Below the pieces are notes generated by a model. That model had not been told where the DNA came from, made no database searches, and was given only the letters and a program-made list of their open reading frames with translations. From Burkholderiales bacterium 70-64 (GTDB lineage Bacteria > Pseudomonadota > Gammaproteobacteria > Burkholderiales > Burkholderiaceae_E), in assembly GCA_001898645.1 (NCBI GenBank), contig MKUQ01000014.1:160352-224351 (forward strand): 64,000 bases of DNA, given 5' to 3'. The stretch's first letter is position 1. Each line of letters begins with the position of its first letter. The position numbers were made by a program, and so were the translations under genes. Of this stretch, positions 44,162 through 53,090 are shown piece by piece.

Positions 44162-44959
44162 TCAGTGCTCGGGGGCGAAGGCGATGGTGGGCAGGTCGAC
44201 CGCGGAGGCGCCGCCGTCGACCATCAGCGCGGTGCCGGTGATCATGCGCGCCTGCGGCGAGGCGAGGAAGAGCACGGCATCGGCCACCTCCTCGGGCCGC
44301 GCCGGGCGCCCGAGCGGGACGTCGCGGGTGACCAGGCGGTAGGCCTCCTCGATGCCGGGCAGCCCGAACTTGTCGACCAGCACGGTCATCTGCTCGTCGG
44401 CCATCTCGGTGGTGACCCAGCCGGGGCACACGGCATTGGTGCGCACGCCGCGGCGGCCGTAGTCGCGCGCGAGCGAGCGGGTGAGGCCGACCAGCGCGTG
44501 CTTCATGGTGACGTAGCCCACCACGTCGGGCCCGGCGAAGTGACCGGCCAGCGAAGAGAGGATGACCACGTTGCCGCCGCGCGCGATCAGGCCCGGCATG
44601 CATTCGCGCGCGCACACGAAGGCGGTGTCGAGGTTGAGCCGGGTCGACAGCGACCACGAGGCGTCGTCGGTGTCGAGCAGGCTGCCCACGCCGTGGCCGC
44701 CGGCGTTGGCCACCAGCACGTCGATGCCGCCCAGGCGCCCGGTGACCTCGGCCACGGCGGCCCGCACCGACTGCGTGTCGGCGGCGTCGCCGGCCACCAC
44801 CAGGCCGCCCAGGGGCGCGGCCACCTCCTCGAGCGGCCCGCGGCGGCGGCCCATCAGCGCCACCTTGCCGCCGCGCGCCACGAACTCGCGCGCGACCGCC
44901 GCGCCGATCCCGGTGCCGCCGCCGGTGATGAATGCGACCTTGTCCTCGAAGTCGGCCAT
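44162..44959 (-). CDS. Short-chain dehydrogenase/reductase
   Basis: 265 residues. NAD(P) motif TGGGTGIG near residue 12, NAG at 86-88 (VLVANAGG), catalytic Ser in ILSSLAG and YxxxK as YVTMK, carboxy end with GTALMVDGG. It oxidises an alcohol or reduces a ketone. Divergent from the ALDH gene; the 258-bp region between has a 16-bp palindrome. It is followed by the MoaF-like gene after 23 bp. Confidence 0.9.
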   Translation of the reverse strand: MADFEDKVAFITGGGTGIGAAVAREFVARGGKVALMGRRRGPLEEVAAPLGGLVVAGDAADTQSVRAAVAEVTGRLGGIDVLVANAGGHGVGSLLDTDDASWSLSTRLNLDTAFVCARECMPGLIARGGNVVILSSLAGHFAGPDVVGYVTMKHALVGLTRSLARDYGRRGVRTNAVCPGWVTTEMADEQMTVLVDKFGLPGIEEAYRLVTRDVPLGRPARPEEVADAVLFLASPQARMITGTALMVDGGASAVDLPTIAFAPEH

Positions 44960-45035
44960 GACGCCCTCCCGCCCCTCGGGGCCCTGCAGGCAGTCTACGA
45001 AAGGGGCGAGCGGGCGGGCTTGCACCACAGCGCAC

Positions 45036-45051
45036 TCGGTGCGCACCGAGC
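45036..45051. promoter_or_regulatory. 16-bp palindrome in the SDR/ALDH divergent region
   Basis: CTCGGTGCGCACCGAG is a perfect palindrome. Related GTGCACC and GTGCGAAC pieces follow within 60 bp, so several binding sites may overlap. TACAGT at 45173-45178 is a possible -10 for the ALDH operon. Probable operator for the oxidation cluster. Confidence 0.45.
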
Positions 45052-45217
45052 GTGCACCGCCCATCGTGCGGCAGCGCGGTGCGAACGTGCGCCGGGGAGT
45101 GACGGCGCGATCCGGGCGTCCACGAGCAACAGCCATTGCGCTGTCGGACAAGCGTGCGCCGCGCGGCCGCCCTACAGTCCGGCCACGGGCCTCCCCACCA
45201 CGAAGCACGCGAGCGTC

Positions 45218-46720
45218 ATGAGCCTCCTGGAAGCTTCCCGCGAACAACTGCGCAGGATCCCGTTCCTGTCGCGCAGGCGGCTGGGGCATTTCATCGACGG
45301 CCGCGTGCACGATCCGGTGGGCGGGGCCTACCTCCCGGTGGTCGATCCGGCCACCGAGCTGCTGATCGCCGAGGCCGCCGACGGCAGCGCCGCCGACGTC
45401 GACGCGGCGGTCGCCTCGGCGCGCGCCACCTTCGAGAGCAGGAGCTGGAAGAGCCTGCGACCGGCCGATCGCGAGGCGATGCTGTACCGGCTGTCCGAGC
45501 TCGTCGCCGCCAACGGCGACGAGCTGAGCGCGCTCGAGACCCTGCAGGGCGGCAAGCTGCGCGAGGTGGCGCGCCGCATCGACGTCGGCGGCGGCGCCGA
45601 GCTGGTGCGCTACATGGCGGGCTGGGCCACCAAGCTGGAAGGCCAGACGCTGGACAACTCGATCTCCATCCCCGGCCCGCAGTGGCTCACCTACACGCGC
45701 CGCGAGCCGGTGGGCGTGTCCGCGGCGATCGTGCCGTGGAACTTTCCGCTCGCCATCGCGCTGTGGAAGATCGCTCCGGCGCTCGCCGCCGGCTGCACGG
45801 TGGTGCTCAAGCCGTCGGAGCAGACTCCGCTCACCGCGCTGCGCCTGGCCGAGCTGGTGATGGAGGCGGGCTTCCCGGGCGGCGCCGTGAACGTGGTCAC
45901 CGGCACCGGCGCCACGGCGGGTGCGGCGCTGGCCGCGCACCCGGGCATCGCCAAGGTGTCGTTCACCGGGTCCACCGCCACCGGCAAGCGCGTCGGGCAC
46001 GCGGCGGTGGACAACATGACCCGCTTCACGCTCGAGCTCGGCGGCAAGTCGCCGGCCATCGTGCTCGAGGACGCCGATCTCGACCAGGTGGCGCAGGGCA
46101 TCTGCACCGGCATCTTCTTCCACCAGGGCCAGGTGTGCACGGCCAGCTCGCGCCTGCTGGTGCAGCGGCCGGTCTACGGCAGGCTGCTCGACAAGCTCGC
46201 CCGGGCCGCCCGCTCGATGCGCATCGGCTCGGGCTTCGATCCGCAGACCGAGCTGGGTCCACTGGTGTCGCGCCGCCACTTCGATCGCGTGATGGACTAC
46301 ATCGACGAGGCGCGCGCCGAGGGCGCCACCGTGGTGACCGGCGGGCGGCGCGCCCTGGAAGGGGGCTGGTTCGTCGAGCCGACCATCTTCGCCGATGCGC
46401 CGGCGCGGGCAGCGGTGGTGCGCGAGGAGGTGTTCGGCCCGGTGCTGGTGGCCACGCCCTTCGACGAGGTGGACGAGGCGGTGGAGCGGGCCAACGACAC
46501 CCCCTACGGGCTGGCCGCGAGCGTATGGACGCGCAGCCTCTCGGCGGCGCACCGCATCGTTCCCCGCCTGCAGGCCGGCACCGTCTGGGTCAATGCCCAC
46601 AACGTGCTGGACAATGCGCTGCCGCTGGGCGGCTACAAGCAGTCGGGTACCGGCCGCGACCTCGGGCGCGCGGCGGTCGAGGGGTTCACCGAGCTCAAGA
46701 GCGTGTGCATGGCGGTGTAG
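45218..46720 (+). CDS. Aldehyde dehydrogenase
   Basis: 500 residues of the NAD(P)-dependent superfamily. IVPWNFPLAIALWKIAPALAAGCTVVLKPSEQTP holds the cofactor Asn and Lys, TRFTLELGGKSP the general-base Glu, and FFHQGQVCTASSRL the catalytic Cys. EEVFGPVL and a normal C-terminus complete it. It is first in an operon with a GMC oxidoreductase (three bases between), so it probably oxidises the aldehyde that enzyme makes. Confidence 0.95.
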   Translation: MSLLEASREQLRRIPFLSRRRLGHFIDGRVHDPVGGAYLPVVDPATELLIAEAADGSAADVDAAVASARATFESRSWKSLRPADREAMLYRLSELVAANGDELSALETLQGGKLREVARRIDVGGGAELVRYMAGWATKLEGQTLDNSISIPGPQWLTYTRREPVGVSAAIVPWNFPLAIALWKIAPALAAGCTVVLKPSEQTPLTALRLAELVMEAGFPGGAVNVVTGTGATAGAALAAHPGIAKVSFTGSTATGKRVGHAAVDNMTRFTLELGGKSPAIVLEDADLDQVAQGICTGIFFHQGQVCTASSRLLVQRPVYGRLLDKLARAARSMRIGSGFDPQTELGPLVSRRHFDRVMDYIDEARAEGATVVTGGRRALEGGWFVEPTIFADAPARAAVVREEVFGPVLVATPFDEVDEAVERANDTPYGLAASVWTRSLSAAHRIVPRLQAGTVWVNAHNVLDNALPLGGYKQSGTGRDLGRAAVEGFTELKSVCMAV

Positions 46721-46723
46721 ACC

Positions 46724-48367
46724 ATGGAAACCCACGACTACATCGTGATCGGAGGCGGCAGCGCCGGCTGCGTGGTGGCGAGCCGGCTCGCGCTGGCCGG
46801 CCGCTCGGTGCTGCTGCTCGAGGCCGGCCCGCCCGACGACACGCCCTTCATCCGCATGCCGGCCACCTTCGTGCGCGTCATCGGCACCGAGCGCACCTGG
46901 GTCTACCGGACCGGGCCGCAGCCCCACGCCGCCGGGCGCACGCTGTACGTGCCGCAGGGCCGCACGCTGGGCGGCGGCAGCTCGGTGAACGCGATGGTCT
47001 ACATCCGCGGCGAGCCTGCCGACTACGACGGCTGGCGCGATGCCGGCTGCGCCGGCTGGGGCTGGGACGAGGTGCTGCCGTGGTTCGTGCACTCCGAGCG
47101 CAACGAGCGCCTGGGCGCGCCCCGGCACGGCCGCGAGGGCCTGCTGCACGTGAGCGATGCGCGCCACCGCCATCCGCTGTGCCGCGCCTTCGTGGCGGCC
47201 GCGCAGGAGATCGGCCTGCCGGCCGTCGACGACTTCAACGGTACGTACCGCGAAGGCGTGGGCTTCTACCAGACCACCACCGTCGACGGCCGGCGCGACA
47301 GCACGGCGGCGAGCTTCCTGGCCGCCGCGCGCCGCATGCCCGGCCTGGCGGTGCGCACCGGCGCGCACGTGCTGCGCGTGCAGTGCGAGGGCGGCCGGGC
47401 GCGCGGCGTGGTGTGGCGCCGCGACGGCGAGGCGGCCGAGCAGCTCGCCCTGGCGCGCGCCGAGGTGGTGCTGGCCGCCGGCGCGCTGGCCACCCCGAAG
47501 ATCCTGCAGCTCTCGGGCATCGGCCCGGGCGCGGCGCTGCAGGCGCTCGGCATCCCGGTGGTGCGCGACCTTCCCGGCGTCGGCGAGAACTTCCAGGACC
47601 ATCTCGAGGTCGGCGTCTACGGCCGCTGCCGCGAGCCGGGCAGCCTCGCCGGACAGGACCGCGGCGTGCGGGCGTTGTGGCACGGCCTGCGCTGGTGGGC
47701 TTCGCGCAGCGGCCTGCTGGCCTCCAACGTGGTCGAGTGCGGCGGCTTCGCCGACACCGGTGGCCAGGGCCGGCCCGACATCCAGTTCCACGTGCTGCCG
47801 GTGCTGGTGGGCGACGTCGATCGCGAGCCGCACGCCGGGCACGGCGTGACGCTCAACCCGTGCTTCCTGCAGCCGAAGTCGCGCGGCCGCGTGGGGCTGG
47901 ACAGCCCCGACCCGATGGCGCCGATCCGCTTCGACGGCGGCTACCTGAGCGACCCCGAGGACGTGCGCACGCTGGTGCGCGGGGTGAAGCTGGCGCGGCG
48001 CATCCTGCGCGCGCCGTCGATGCGCCGCGTGGTGAGCGCGGAGATCGAGCCGTGCGCCGGCGAGGCCGTCGACGATGCGGCGCTCGAGGCCTACGTGCGC
48101 CGGCGCGCCAAGACCGTCTACCATCCCTCGGGCACCTGCCGCATGGGCGTCGACCGGCATGCGGTCGTCGATGCGCAGCTGCGCGTGCACGGCATCGGCG
48201 GCCTGCGGATCTGCGATGCCTCGGTGATGCCGTCCATCACCAGCGGCAACACCAACGCGCCCGTCATCATGATCGCCGAGCGCTGCGCCGCCTTCCTGCT
48301 CGGAGCGGACGCGAGCACGGATGCTGCGGCCTTGCGCGCACCGGTGCCCCAGGGAGCGGGTGCGTGA
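46724..48367 (+). CDS. GMC-family flavin alcohol dehydrogenase/oxidase
   Basis: 547 residues. FAD-binding IVIGGGSAGCVVASRLA near the start, GRTLGGGSSVNAMVYIRG (GMC signature 1), ATPKILQLSGIG (signature 2), and the C-terminal YHPSGTCRMG and SVMPSITSGNTNAPVIMIAER with the active-site His and Asn. Members include choline, polyethylene glycol and terpene-alcohol dehydrogenases. Here it follows an ALDH and leads into a Liv-type importer, so a primary alcohol substrate is probable. Confidence 0.94.
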   Translation: METHDYIVIGGGSAGCVVASRLALAGRSVLLLEAGPPDDTPFIRMPATFVRVIGTERTWVYRTGPQPHAAGRTLYVPQGRTLGGGSSVNAMVYIRGEPADYDGWRDAGCAGWGWDEVLPWFVHSERNERLGAPRHGREGLLHVSDARHRHPLCRAFVAAAQEIGLPAVDDFNGTYREGVGFYQTTTVDGRRDSTAASFLAAARRMPGLAVRTGAHVLRVQCEGGRARGVVWRRDGEAAEQLALARAEVVLAAGALATPKILQLSGIGPGAALQALGIPVVRDLPGVGENFQDHLEVGVYGRCREPGSLAGQDRGVRALWHGLRWWASRSGLLASNVVECGGFADTGGQGRPDIQFHVLPVLVGDVDREPHAGHGVTLNPCFLQPKSRGRVGLDSPDPMAPIRFDGGYLSDPEDVRTLVRGVKLARRILRAPSMRRVVSAEIEPCAGEAVDDAALEAYVRRRAKTVYHPSGTCRMGVDRHAVVDAQLRVHGIGGLRICDASVMPSITSGNTNAPVIMIAERCAAFLLGADASTDAAALRAPVPQGAGA

Positions 48368-48413
48368 GCAGCATGAGCGGCCGCGCGCAGCGCCCCGATC
48401 CGGGAGCGGCCGG

Positions 48414-49148
48414 ATGAGCGCGGAAGCGGTGTTGCGGCTCGACGGCATCCACAAGGCCTTCGGCGGGCTGCAGGTGCTGCGTGACGTCGGCTTCGCGGTC
48501 GGCGGCGGCGAGATCGTCGGCCTGATCGGCCCCAACGGCGCCGGCAAGTCGACCTGCTTCAACGTGGTGACCTCGATCTATCGCCCCGACCGGGGCGAGG
48601 TGAGGCTCGCCGGCCAGCGCATCGACGGCATGCGGCCCGACCGCATCTGCCGGCGCGGCGTGGCGCGCACGTTCCAGCTGGTGCGCACCTTCCAGCGCAT
48701 GACTGCGCTGCAGAACGTGATGGTGGGCGCGGTGTACGGGCGGCGCGAGCGCACGGGGCAGGCCGGGCAGGCGGCGCTCGACGCCCTGGCCGTGGTCGGC
48801 CTGGCCGGGCAGCGTGCGCGCCTGGCCGCGCACATGACGCTGTCGGACCGCCGCCTGCTGGAGATCGCTCGGGCCCTGGCCACGCAGCCGCTGGTCGTGC
48901 TGCTCGACGAACCGATGGCCGGCCTGAACGCGGCCGAGATCGAGCAACTGCTCGAGGTCATCCGCCGTATCCGCGACGAGCGCGGCGTGGCCGTGCTGTG
49001 GGTCGAGCACAAGGTGGACGCGATCATGGCGACCTGCGATCGCGTGGTGGTGCTCGACGGCGGGAGCAAGATCGCCGACGCGCCGCCCGCCGCCGTGGTC
49101 GCCGACCCGAAAGTCATCGAGGCCTACCTTGGCGAACCGGTTGCTTGA
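48414..49148 (+). CDS. Liv-type ABC transporter ATPase (LivG-like)
   Basis: 244 residues. Walker A GPNGAGKST near residue 39, a LivG-specific VARTFQLVRTFQ, Walker B VVLLDEPMAGLN, His in WVEHKVD. The usual LSGGQ signature is changed to LSDRR. ATG 48414 starts 46 bp after the GMC gene; a longer frame in the GMC end is rejected. Overlaps the next ATPase gene by 20 bases. Confidence 0.93.
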   Translation: MSAEAVLRLDGIHKAFGGLQVLRDVGFAVGGGEIVGLIGPNGAGKSTCFNVVTSIYRPDRGEVRLAGQRIDGMRPDRICRRGVARTFQLVRTFQRMTALQNVMVGAVYGRRERTGQAGQAALDALAVVGLAGQRARLAAHMTLSDRRLLEIARALATQPLVVLLDEPMAGLNAAEIEQLLEVIRRIRDERGVAVLWVEHKVDAIMATCDRVVVLDGGSKIADAPPAAVVADPKVIEAYLGEPVA

Positions 49149-49860
49149 GGTCCGCGACCTGAACGTGAGCTACGGCGATGCGCACGTGCTGTGGGACGTG
49201 TGCCTGCACGTCGAGGAAGGCGCGATCGTGTCGCTGGTCGGCGCCAACGGCGCCGGCAAGTCGACTCTGCTCAAGGCCATCTCGGGGCTGGTGCGCCCGC
49301 AGGCCGGGGAGATCGTGTTCCGCGGCCGCTCGATCCGCGGCGCGGCGCCGCAGGAGATCGTGTCCATCGGCATCTCGCACGTTCCCGAGGGCAGGGGCCT
49401 GTTCACGCAGATGACCGTGCTGGAGAACCTCGAGCTGGGCGCCTACCCGGCCGGCGTGCGCGCGCGCATGCGCGAGTCGCTGGAGTACGCCTTCGGCCTG
49501 TTCCCGCGGCTGCGCGAGCGCAGCCGCCAGAAGGCCGGCTCGCTGAGCGGCGGCGAGCAGCAGATGCTCGCGATCGGGCGCGCGGTGATGGCGCGCCCGG
49601 CGCTGCTCATCCTGGACGAGCCGTCGCTCGGGCTGAGCCCGATGGTGGTCAAGGCGATGTTCGAGCTGATGCGCACCCTCAACGGCCAGGGAGTCACCAT
49701 CCTGCTGGTGGAGCAGAACATCCACCAGGCGCTGCAGGTGGCGCGTCACGCCTTCGTGCTGCAGACCGGGCGGGTGGTCATGCAGGGCCCGGGCCGCGAG
49801 CTGCTGGACGACCCGATGATCCGCAAGGCCTATGTCGGCAGCCTCGCCGCGGCGCACTGA
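49129..49860 (+). CDS. Liv-type ABC transporter ATPase (LivF-like)
   Basis: 243 residues from TTG 49129 (an alternative TTG at 49141 would drop four residues). Walker A GANGAGKSTLL, the LivF-specific HVPEGRGLFTQMTVLENLELGAY, signature LSGGEQQM, Walker B LLILDEPSLGLSP. Works with LivG-like subunit to drive import. It overlaps its upstream partner and is two bases from the permease gene. Confidence 0.93.
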   Translation: MANRLLEVRDLNVSYGDAHVLWDVCLHVEEGAIVSLVGANGAGKSTLLKAISGLVRPQAGEIVFRGRSIRGAAPQEIVSIGISHVPEGRGLFTQMTVLENLELGAYPAGVRARMRESLEYAFGLFPRLRERSRQKAGSLSGGEQQMLAIGRAVMARPALLILDEPSLGLSPMVVKAMFELMRTLNGQGVTILLVEQNIHQALQVARHAFVLQTGRVVMQGPGRELLDDPMIRKAYVGSLAAAH

Positions 49861-49862
49861 CC

Positions 49863-50753
49863 ATGCTCGAGATCCTCTCCCCCCGGCTGCTCGCCGACCT
49901 CTTCGTCAACGGCCTGCTGTTCGGCGCGATGTACGGCGTGGCGGCGATCGGCCTGAGCCTGATCTTCGGCACCATGCGCATCATCTTCCTGGCGCAGGGC
50001 GCCATGATCGTGCTCGCCGGCTATGCCGCCTACTGGGCATTCCAGCTGCTGGGCGTCGATCCCTACCTGACCATGGTGGCGCTCATCCCCCTGTCGCTGG
50101 CCGTGGGGGCGGCGATCTACCAGCTGCTGTTCCGGCGCGCCGCGGCGCTCGAGGACAAGAACACCTCGCTGCTGATCGCCGTGGGCCTGATGTTCATGCT
50201 CGAGAGCCTGATGTCGCTCGCCTGGACGCCGGATCCGCGCTCCATCACCACCGGCTACACCGCCACCGGCTTCGAGGTCGCGGGCGTGCGGCTGTCGGTC
50301 ACGCGCACGGCCGGATTCGCCATCGCCATCCTGGCCACCCTCGGCGTGACGCTGTTCCTCAGGAAGACGCTGGTCGGCAAGGCGGTGCGCGCGGTGTCGG
50401 AGAACATGGATGCCGCGGCGCTGGTGGGCATCGCGCCGCACCGGGTGAACATGATCGCGTTCGCGGTGGGCATCGCGCTGGCCGGCGTGGCCGGCTGCAC
50501 GCTGGCCTCCACCTACGCGATCGATCCCTACTTCGGCTTCCTGTTCAGCCTCAAGGCGCTCATCGCGCTCGCCCTCGGCGGGCTCGGCAACGTGGGCGGC
50601 GCGCTGGCCGGCGGGCTGGCCCTGGGCGTGATCGAGAGCGGCGCGTCGTTCTTCCTGCCGGGATGGGCCGACGCGGTCGCCTACCTGGTGTTCCTGCTGG
50701 TGCTGATGTTCCGCCCGGAGGGCCTGTTCGTGCGTTCGGTGAAGAAGGCCTGA
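49863..50753 (+). CDS. Liv-type ABC permease (LivH-like)
   Basis: 296 residues with about eight helices. The LivH pattern is clear: NGLLFGAMYGVAAIGLSLIFGTMRIIFLAQGAMIVLAGY, the cytoplasmic coupling stretch VGKAVRAVSENMDAAALVGI, and IALALGGLGNVGGALAGG. It pairs with the LivM-like permease that starts three bases after its stop. Confidence 0.93.
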   Translation: MLEILSPRLLADLFVNGLLFGAMYGVAAIGLSLIFGTMRIIFLAQGAMIVLAGYAAYWAFQLLGVDPYLTMVALIPLSLAVGAAIYQLLFRRAAALEDKNTSLLIAVGLMFMLESLMSLAWTPDPRSITTGYTATGFEVAGVRLSVTRTAGFAIAILATLGVTLFLRKTLVGKAVRAVSENMDAAALVGIAPHRVNMIAFAVGIALAGVAGCTLASTYAIDPYFGFLFSLKALIALALGGLGNVGGALAGGLALGVIESGASFFLPGWADAVAYLVFLLVLMFRPEGLFVRSVKKA

Positions 50754-50756
50754 GCG

Positions 50757-51758
50757 ATGGCGCACGGATCGCGAGCCGGGCTCGTCGCCGCTGCCGCAGT
50801 GCTGCTGCTGGCGCTGGCCGGCGCGCCCCTGATCCCGGGCGCGCTCGACAGCTACCTGCTGTTCTTCCTGTTCCTGGTGTTCGTGCACACCGTGCTGGCG
50901 CAGAGCTGGAACCTGGTGGCCGGCTACACCGGGCAGATCAGCCTGGCGCAGCACGCCTTCTTCGGCATCGGCGGCTACACCACCGCCATCGTCGCGACCA
51001 CCGTCCTCGAGGGCGGCGATTTCTACTTCAACCCGCTGGCGATGCTCGCCGCGGGCCTGGTCGCCGCGCTGTTCGCGGTGGCCATCGGCGTGCCGCTGCT
51101 CTCGCGGCTGGCCGGCGACTACTTCGCCCTCGGCACGCTGGGCTTCGGCGAGATCGTGCGCGTGGTGCTGGTCAAGGGCGGCGCGCTCACCGGCGGATCG
51201 TTCGGCATCTCGATGCCGCCGGACGCCTTCGACACGCTGGCGCCCCACTACTGGGTCGGGCTGGCGCTGGCCGTGGCCGCCACGGCGGCAGTGTACGGCG
51301 TGGCGCGCTCGCGCCCGGGGCTGGCGCTGATGGCCATCCGCGAGGACCCCCTGGCGGCGGCGGCCAGCGGCGTGAACGTGCTGCGCTTCAAGGTGCTCGC
51401 CTTCGCGCTCGGGGCCTTCCTCGCCGGCCTGGCCGGCAGCCTGTATGCCTTCTACGTCTTCTCGGTGAGCCCGGCGGGCTTCCTGAACCTGAACTGGACG
51501 CTGTACCCCATCCTCATGTGCGTGATGGGCGGCAGCGGCACGGTGCTCGGCCCGGTGATCGGCGCCTTCCTGATGACGGCGGTGTTCTCGGCGGCCAACG
51601 TCTGGCTGCCCAGCGCGCACCCGGTCCTCTCGGGCGCCATGATCATCGTGGTGATGATCTTCATGCCGAACGGCATCCTCAGGATGCGCGCGGCGCGCAC
51701 GGGCAGGCCCGTGCGCTGGAGGTGGGCCGCGAAGCAGGCGGCCCGTGACGCCGACTGA
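50757..51758 (+). CDS. Liv-type ABC permease (LivM-like)
   Basis: 333 residues with about ten helices. LVAGYTGQISLAQHAFFGIGGYTTAI, RLAGDYFALGTLGFGEIVRVVLV, GLALMAIREDPLAAAASGVNV and CVMGGSGTVLGPVIGAF are LivM hallmarks. Ends with a basic cytoplasmic tail. Fifth gene of the ALDH-GMC-Liv operon. Confidence 0.93.
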   Translation: MAHGSRAGLVAAAAVLLLALAGAPLIPGALDSYLLFFLFLVFVHTVLAQSWNLVAGYTGQISLAQHAFFGIGGYTTAIVATTVLEGGDFYFNPLAMLAAGLVAALFAVAIGVPLLSRLAGDYFALGTLGFGEIVRVVLVKGGALTGGSFGISMPPDAFDTLAPHYWVGLALAVAATAAVYGVARSRPGLALMAIREDPLAAAASGVNVLRFKVLAFALGAFLAGLAGSLYAFYVFSVSPAGFLNLNWTLYPILMCVMGGSGTVLGPVIGAFLMTAVFSAANVWLPSAHPVLSGAMIIVVMIFMPNGILRMRAARTGRPVRWRWAAKQAARDAD

Positions 51759-51809
51759 GGCGTGGACAGGCCCCGGCAGGCGCCGGGCATCACCTAGGGA
51801 GACGAGGAG

Positions 51810-53015
51810 ATGAGAAGCAGCGTGTTGAAGTGGGCCGTCGCCGCGGCTGCCGCCGCGGCACTGCAGACGGGGGTCGCGGCGCCCGGCGAGATCCTGATCG
51901 GCGCGCCGATCTCGATGACCGGTCTGCTCGCGCCGGACGGGCTGGACCAGAAGTGGGCCTACGAGCAGGCGGTCGCCGATGCGAACGCCCGCGGCGGCAT
52001 CTTCGTCAAGGAGGCCGGCAAGAAGCTGCCGGTGAAGCTGGTCGTCGCCGACGACCAGAGCGACCCGGCCAAGGTCACCGACGCGATGGAGAGGCTGATC
52101 AAGATCGAGAAGGCCAACCTCATCCTGTCCACCCACGGCGGCGACCTGAACATGGCCGGCGCGCTGGCGGCCGAGAAGTACAAGAAGTTCTACATGATCA
52201 CCACCATGTGGCCGCACATGTGGTCGCCCAAGAAGTTCAAGCATTCGGCGCTGATGTTCTACGACGCCGGCGGCGGGGCCGAGGTGCCGTTCAAGATCTG
52301 GCAGTCGCTGCCCGAGAGCGAGCGGCCCAAGCACCCGGCGCTGGTGATGGAGGACTCGCCCGACGGGCAGGGCTTCGCCGGGGCGTTCCGCAACTTCGCG
52401 AAGAAGTACGGCTACACCTTCGCCATGGACGAGCCCTGGGCGATGGGCGCCAAGGACTACTCCTCCTACATCCTCAAGATGAAGGCCAAGGGGGTCGATG
52501 CGATCCTGCTCTTCGGCAACCCGACCGACGCCATCACCCTGGTGCGCCAGATGAAGGAGCAGAACTTCAGCGTGAAGTACCTGCACGGCTGGAAGGGCAC
52601 CTGGACCGGCGAGTTCCGCGAAGCGCTGGGCGACGATTCCGACTACGTCGTGGCCGACGGCTTCTGGTCCATGGACTTTCCCTATGCCGGCGCGAAGGAG
52701 CTCGGCGAGCGCTACATGAAGCAGTTCAAGAAAGGCTCGGTGGTGGTCGGCATGTTCTACGCCAACGCGCAGGTGATGCTCAAGGCGATCGAGAACACCG
52801 GCTCGCTCGATCCGAAGGTGGTGCGCGAGGCCATCGTCGGCCACGAGTTCAAGGACACGGTCGAGGGCGACGTGAAGTTCGACAAGAGCGGGCTGGCCCT
52901 GGTCACCAGCACCGCCAACCAGTGGTGGAAGGGCCGGCACATGCTGTTCTACCCGCCGGTGTCGGGCGGCTGGCAGCTCAAGCTGGCGCCGGCCTGGGGC
53001 CAGCGCGGCAAGTAG
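51810..53015 (+). CDS. Liv-type substrate-binding protein
   Basis: 401 residues: signal peptide ending GVAAPGE near residue 25, then a type I periplasmic-binding fold (ILIGAPISMTGLLAPDG...NARGGI...LVVADDQSDPAKVTDAMERLI). The blocks MWPHMWSPKKFKHSALMFYDAGG and HGWKGTWTGEFREALGDDSDYVV belong to a subgroup with many Trp, unlike LivJ, suggesting a non-amino-acid ligand. GAGGAG before ATG 51810. The substrate is presumably what the ALDH and GMC enzymes oxidise. Confidence 0.93.
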   Translation: MRSSVLKWAVAAAAAAALQTGVAAPGEILIGAPISMTGLLAPDGLDQKWAYEQAVADANARGGIFVKEAGKKLPVKLVVADDQSDPAKVTDAMERLIKIEKANLILSTHGGDLNMAGALAAEKYKKFYMITTMWPHMWSPKKFKHSALMFYDAGGGAEVPFKIWQSLPESERPKHPALVMEDSPDGQGFAGAFRNFAKKYGYTFAMDEPWAMGAKDYSSYILKMKAKGVDAILLFGNPTDAITLVRQMKEQNFSVKYLHGWKGTWTGEFREALGDDSDYVVADGFWSMDFPYAGAKELGERYMKQFKKGSVVVGMFYANAQVMLKAIENTGSLDPKVVREAIVGHEFKDTVEGDVKFDKSGLALVTSTANQWWKGRHMLFYPPVSGGWQLKLAPAWGQRGK

Positions 53016-53033
53016 GCGGGTTCTCGCAAGGGC

Positions 53034-53058
53034 GGGTCCGCGCTCGCGGCGCGGGCCC
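53034..53058. terminator. GC-rich hairpin between convergent livK-like and AraC genes
   Basis: GGGTCCGCGC and GCGCGGGCCC pair as a ten-base stem with one G-T and a five-base loop, 18 bp after the binding-protein stop. No T-run follows, so efficient intrinsic termination is not certain. Confidence 0.5.
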
Positions 53059-53090
53059 GATCCGGCTCCAGCACCGGCTCCGACAGACCC

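Noticed and set aside
44162..48562. Very long minus-strand open frame (1,466 codons)
   Set aside because: Only its last 265 codons form a real gene (the SDR). The rest lies opposite the ALDH and GMC genes and is Arg/His/Ala-rich with no motifs, as expected from GC-rich antisense.
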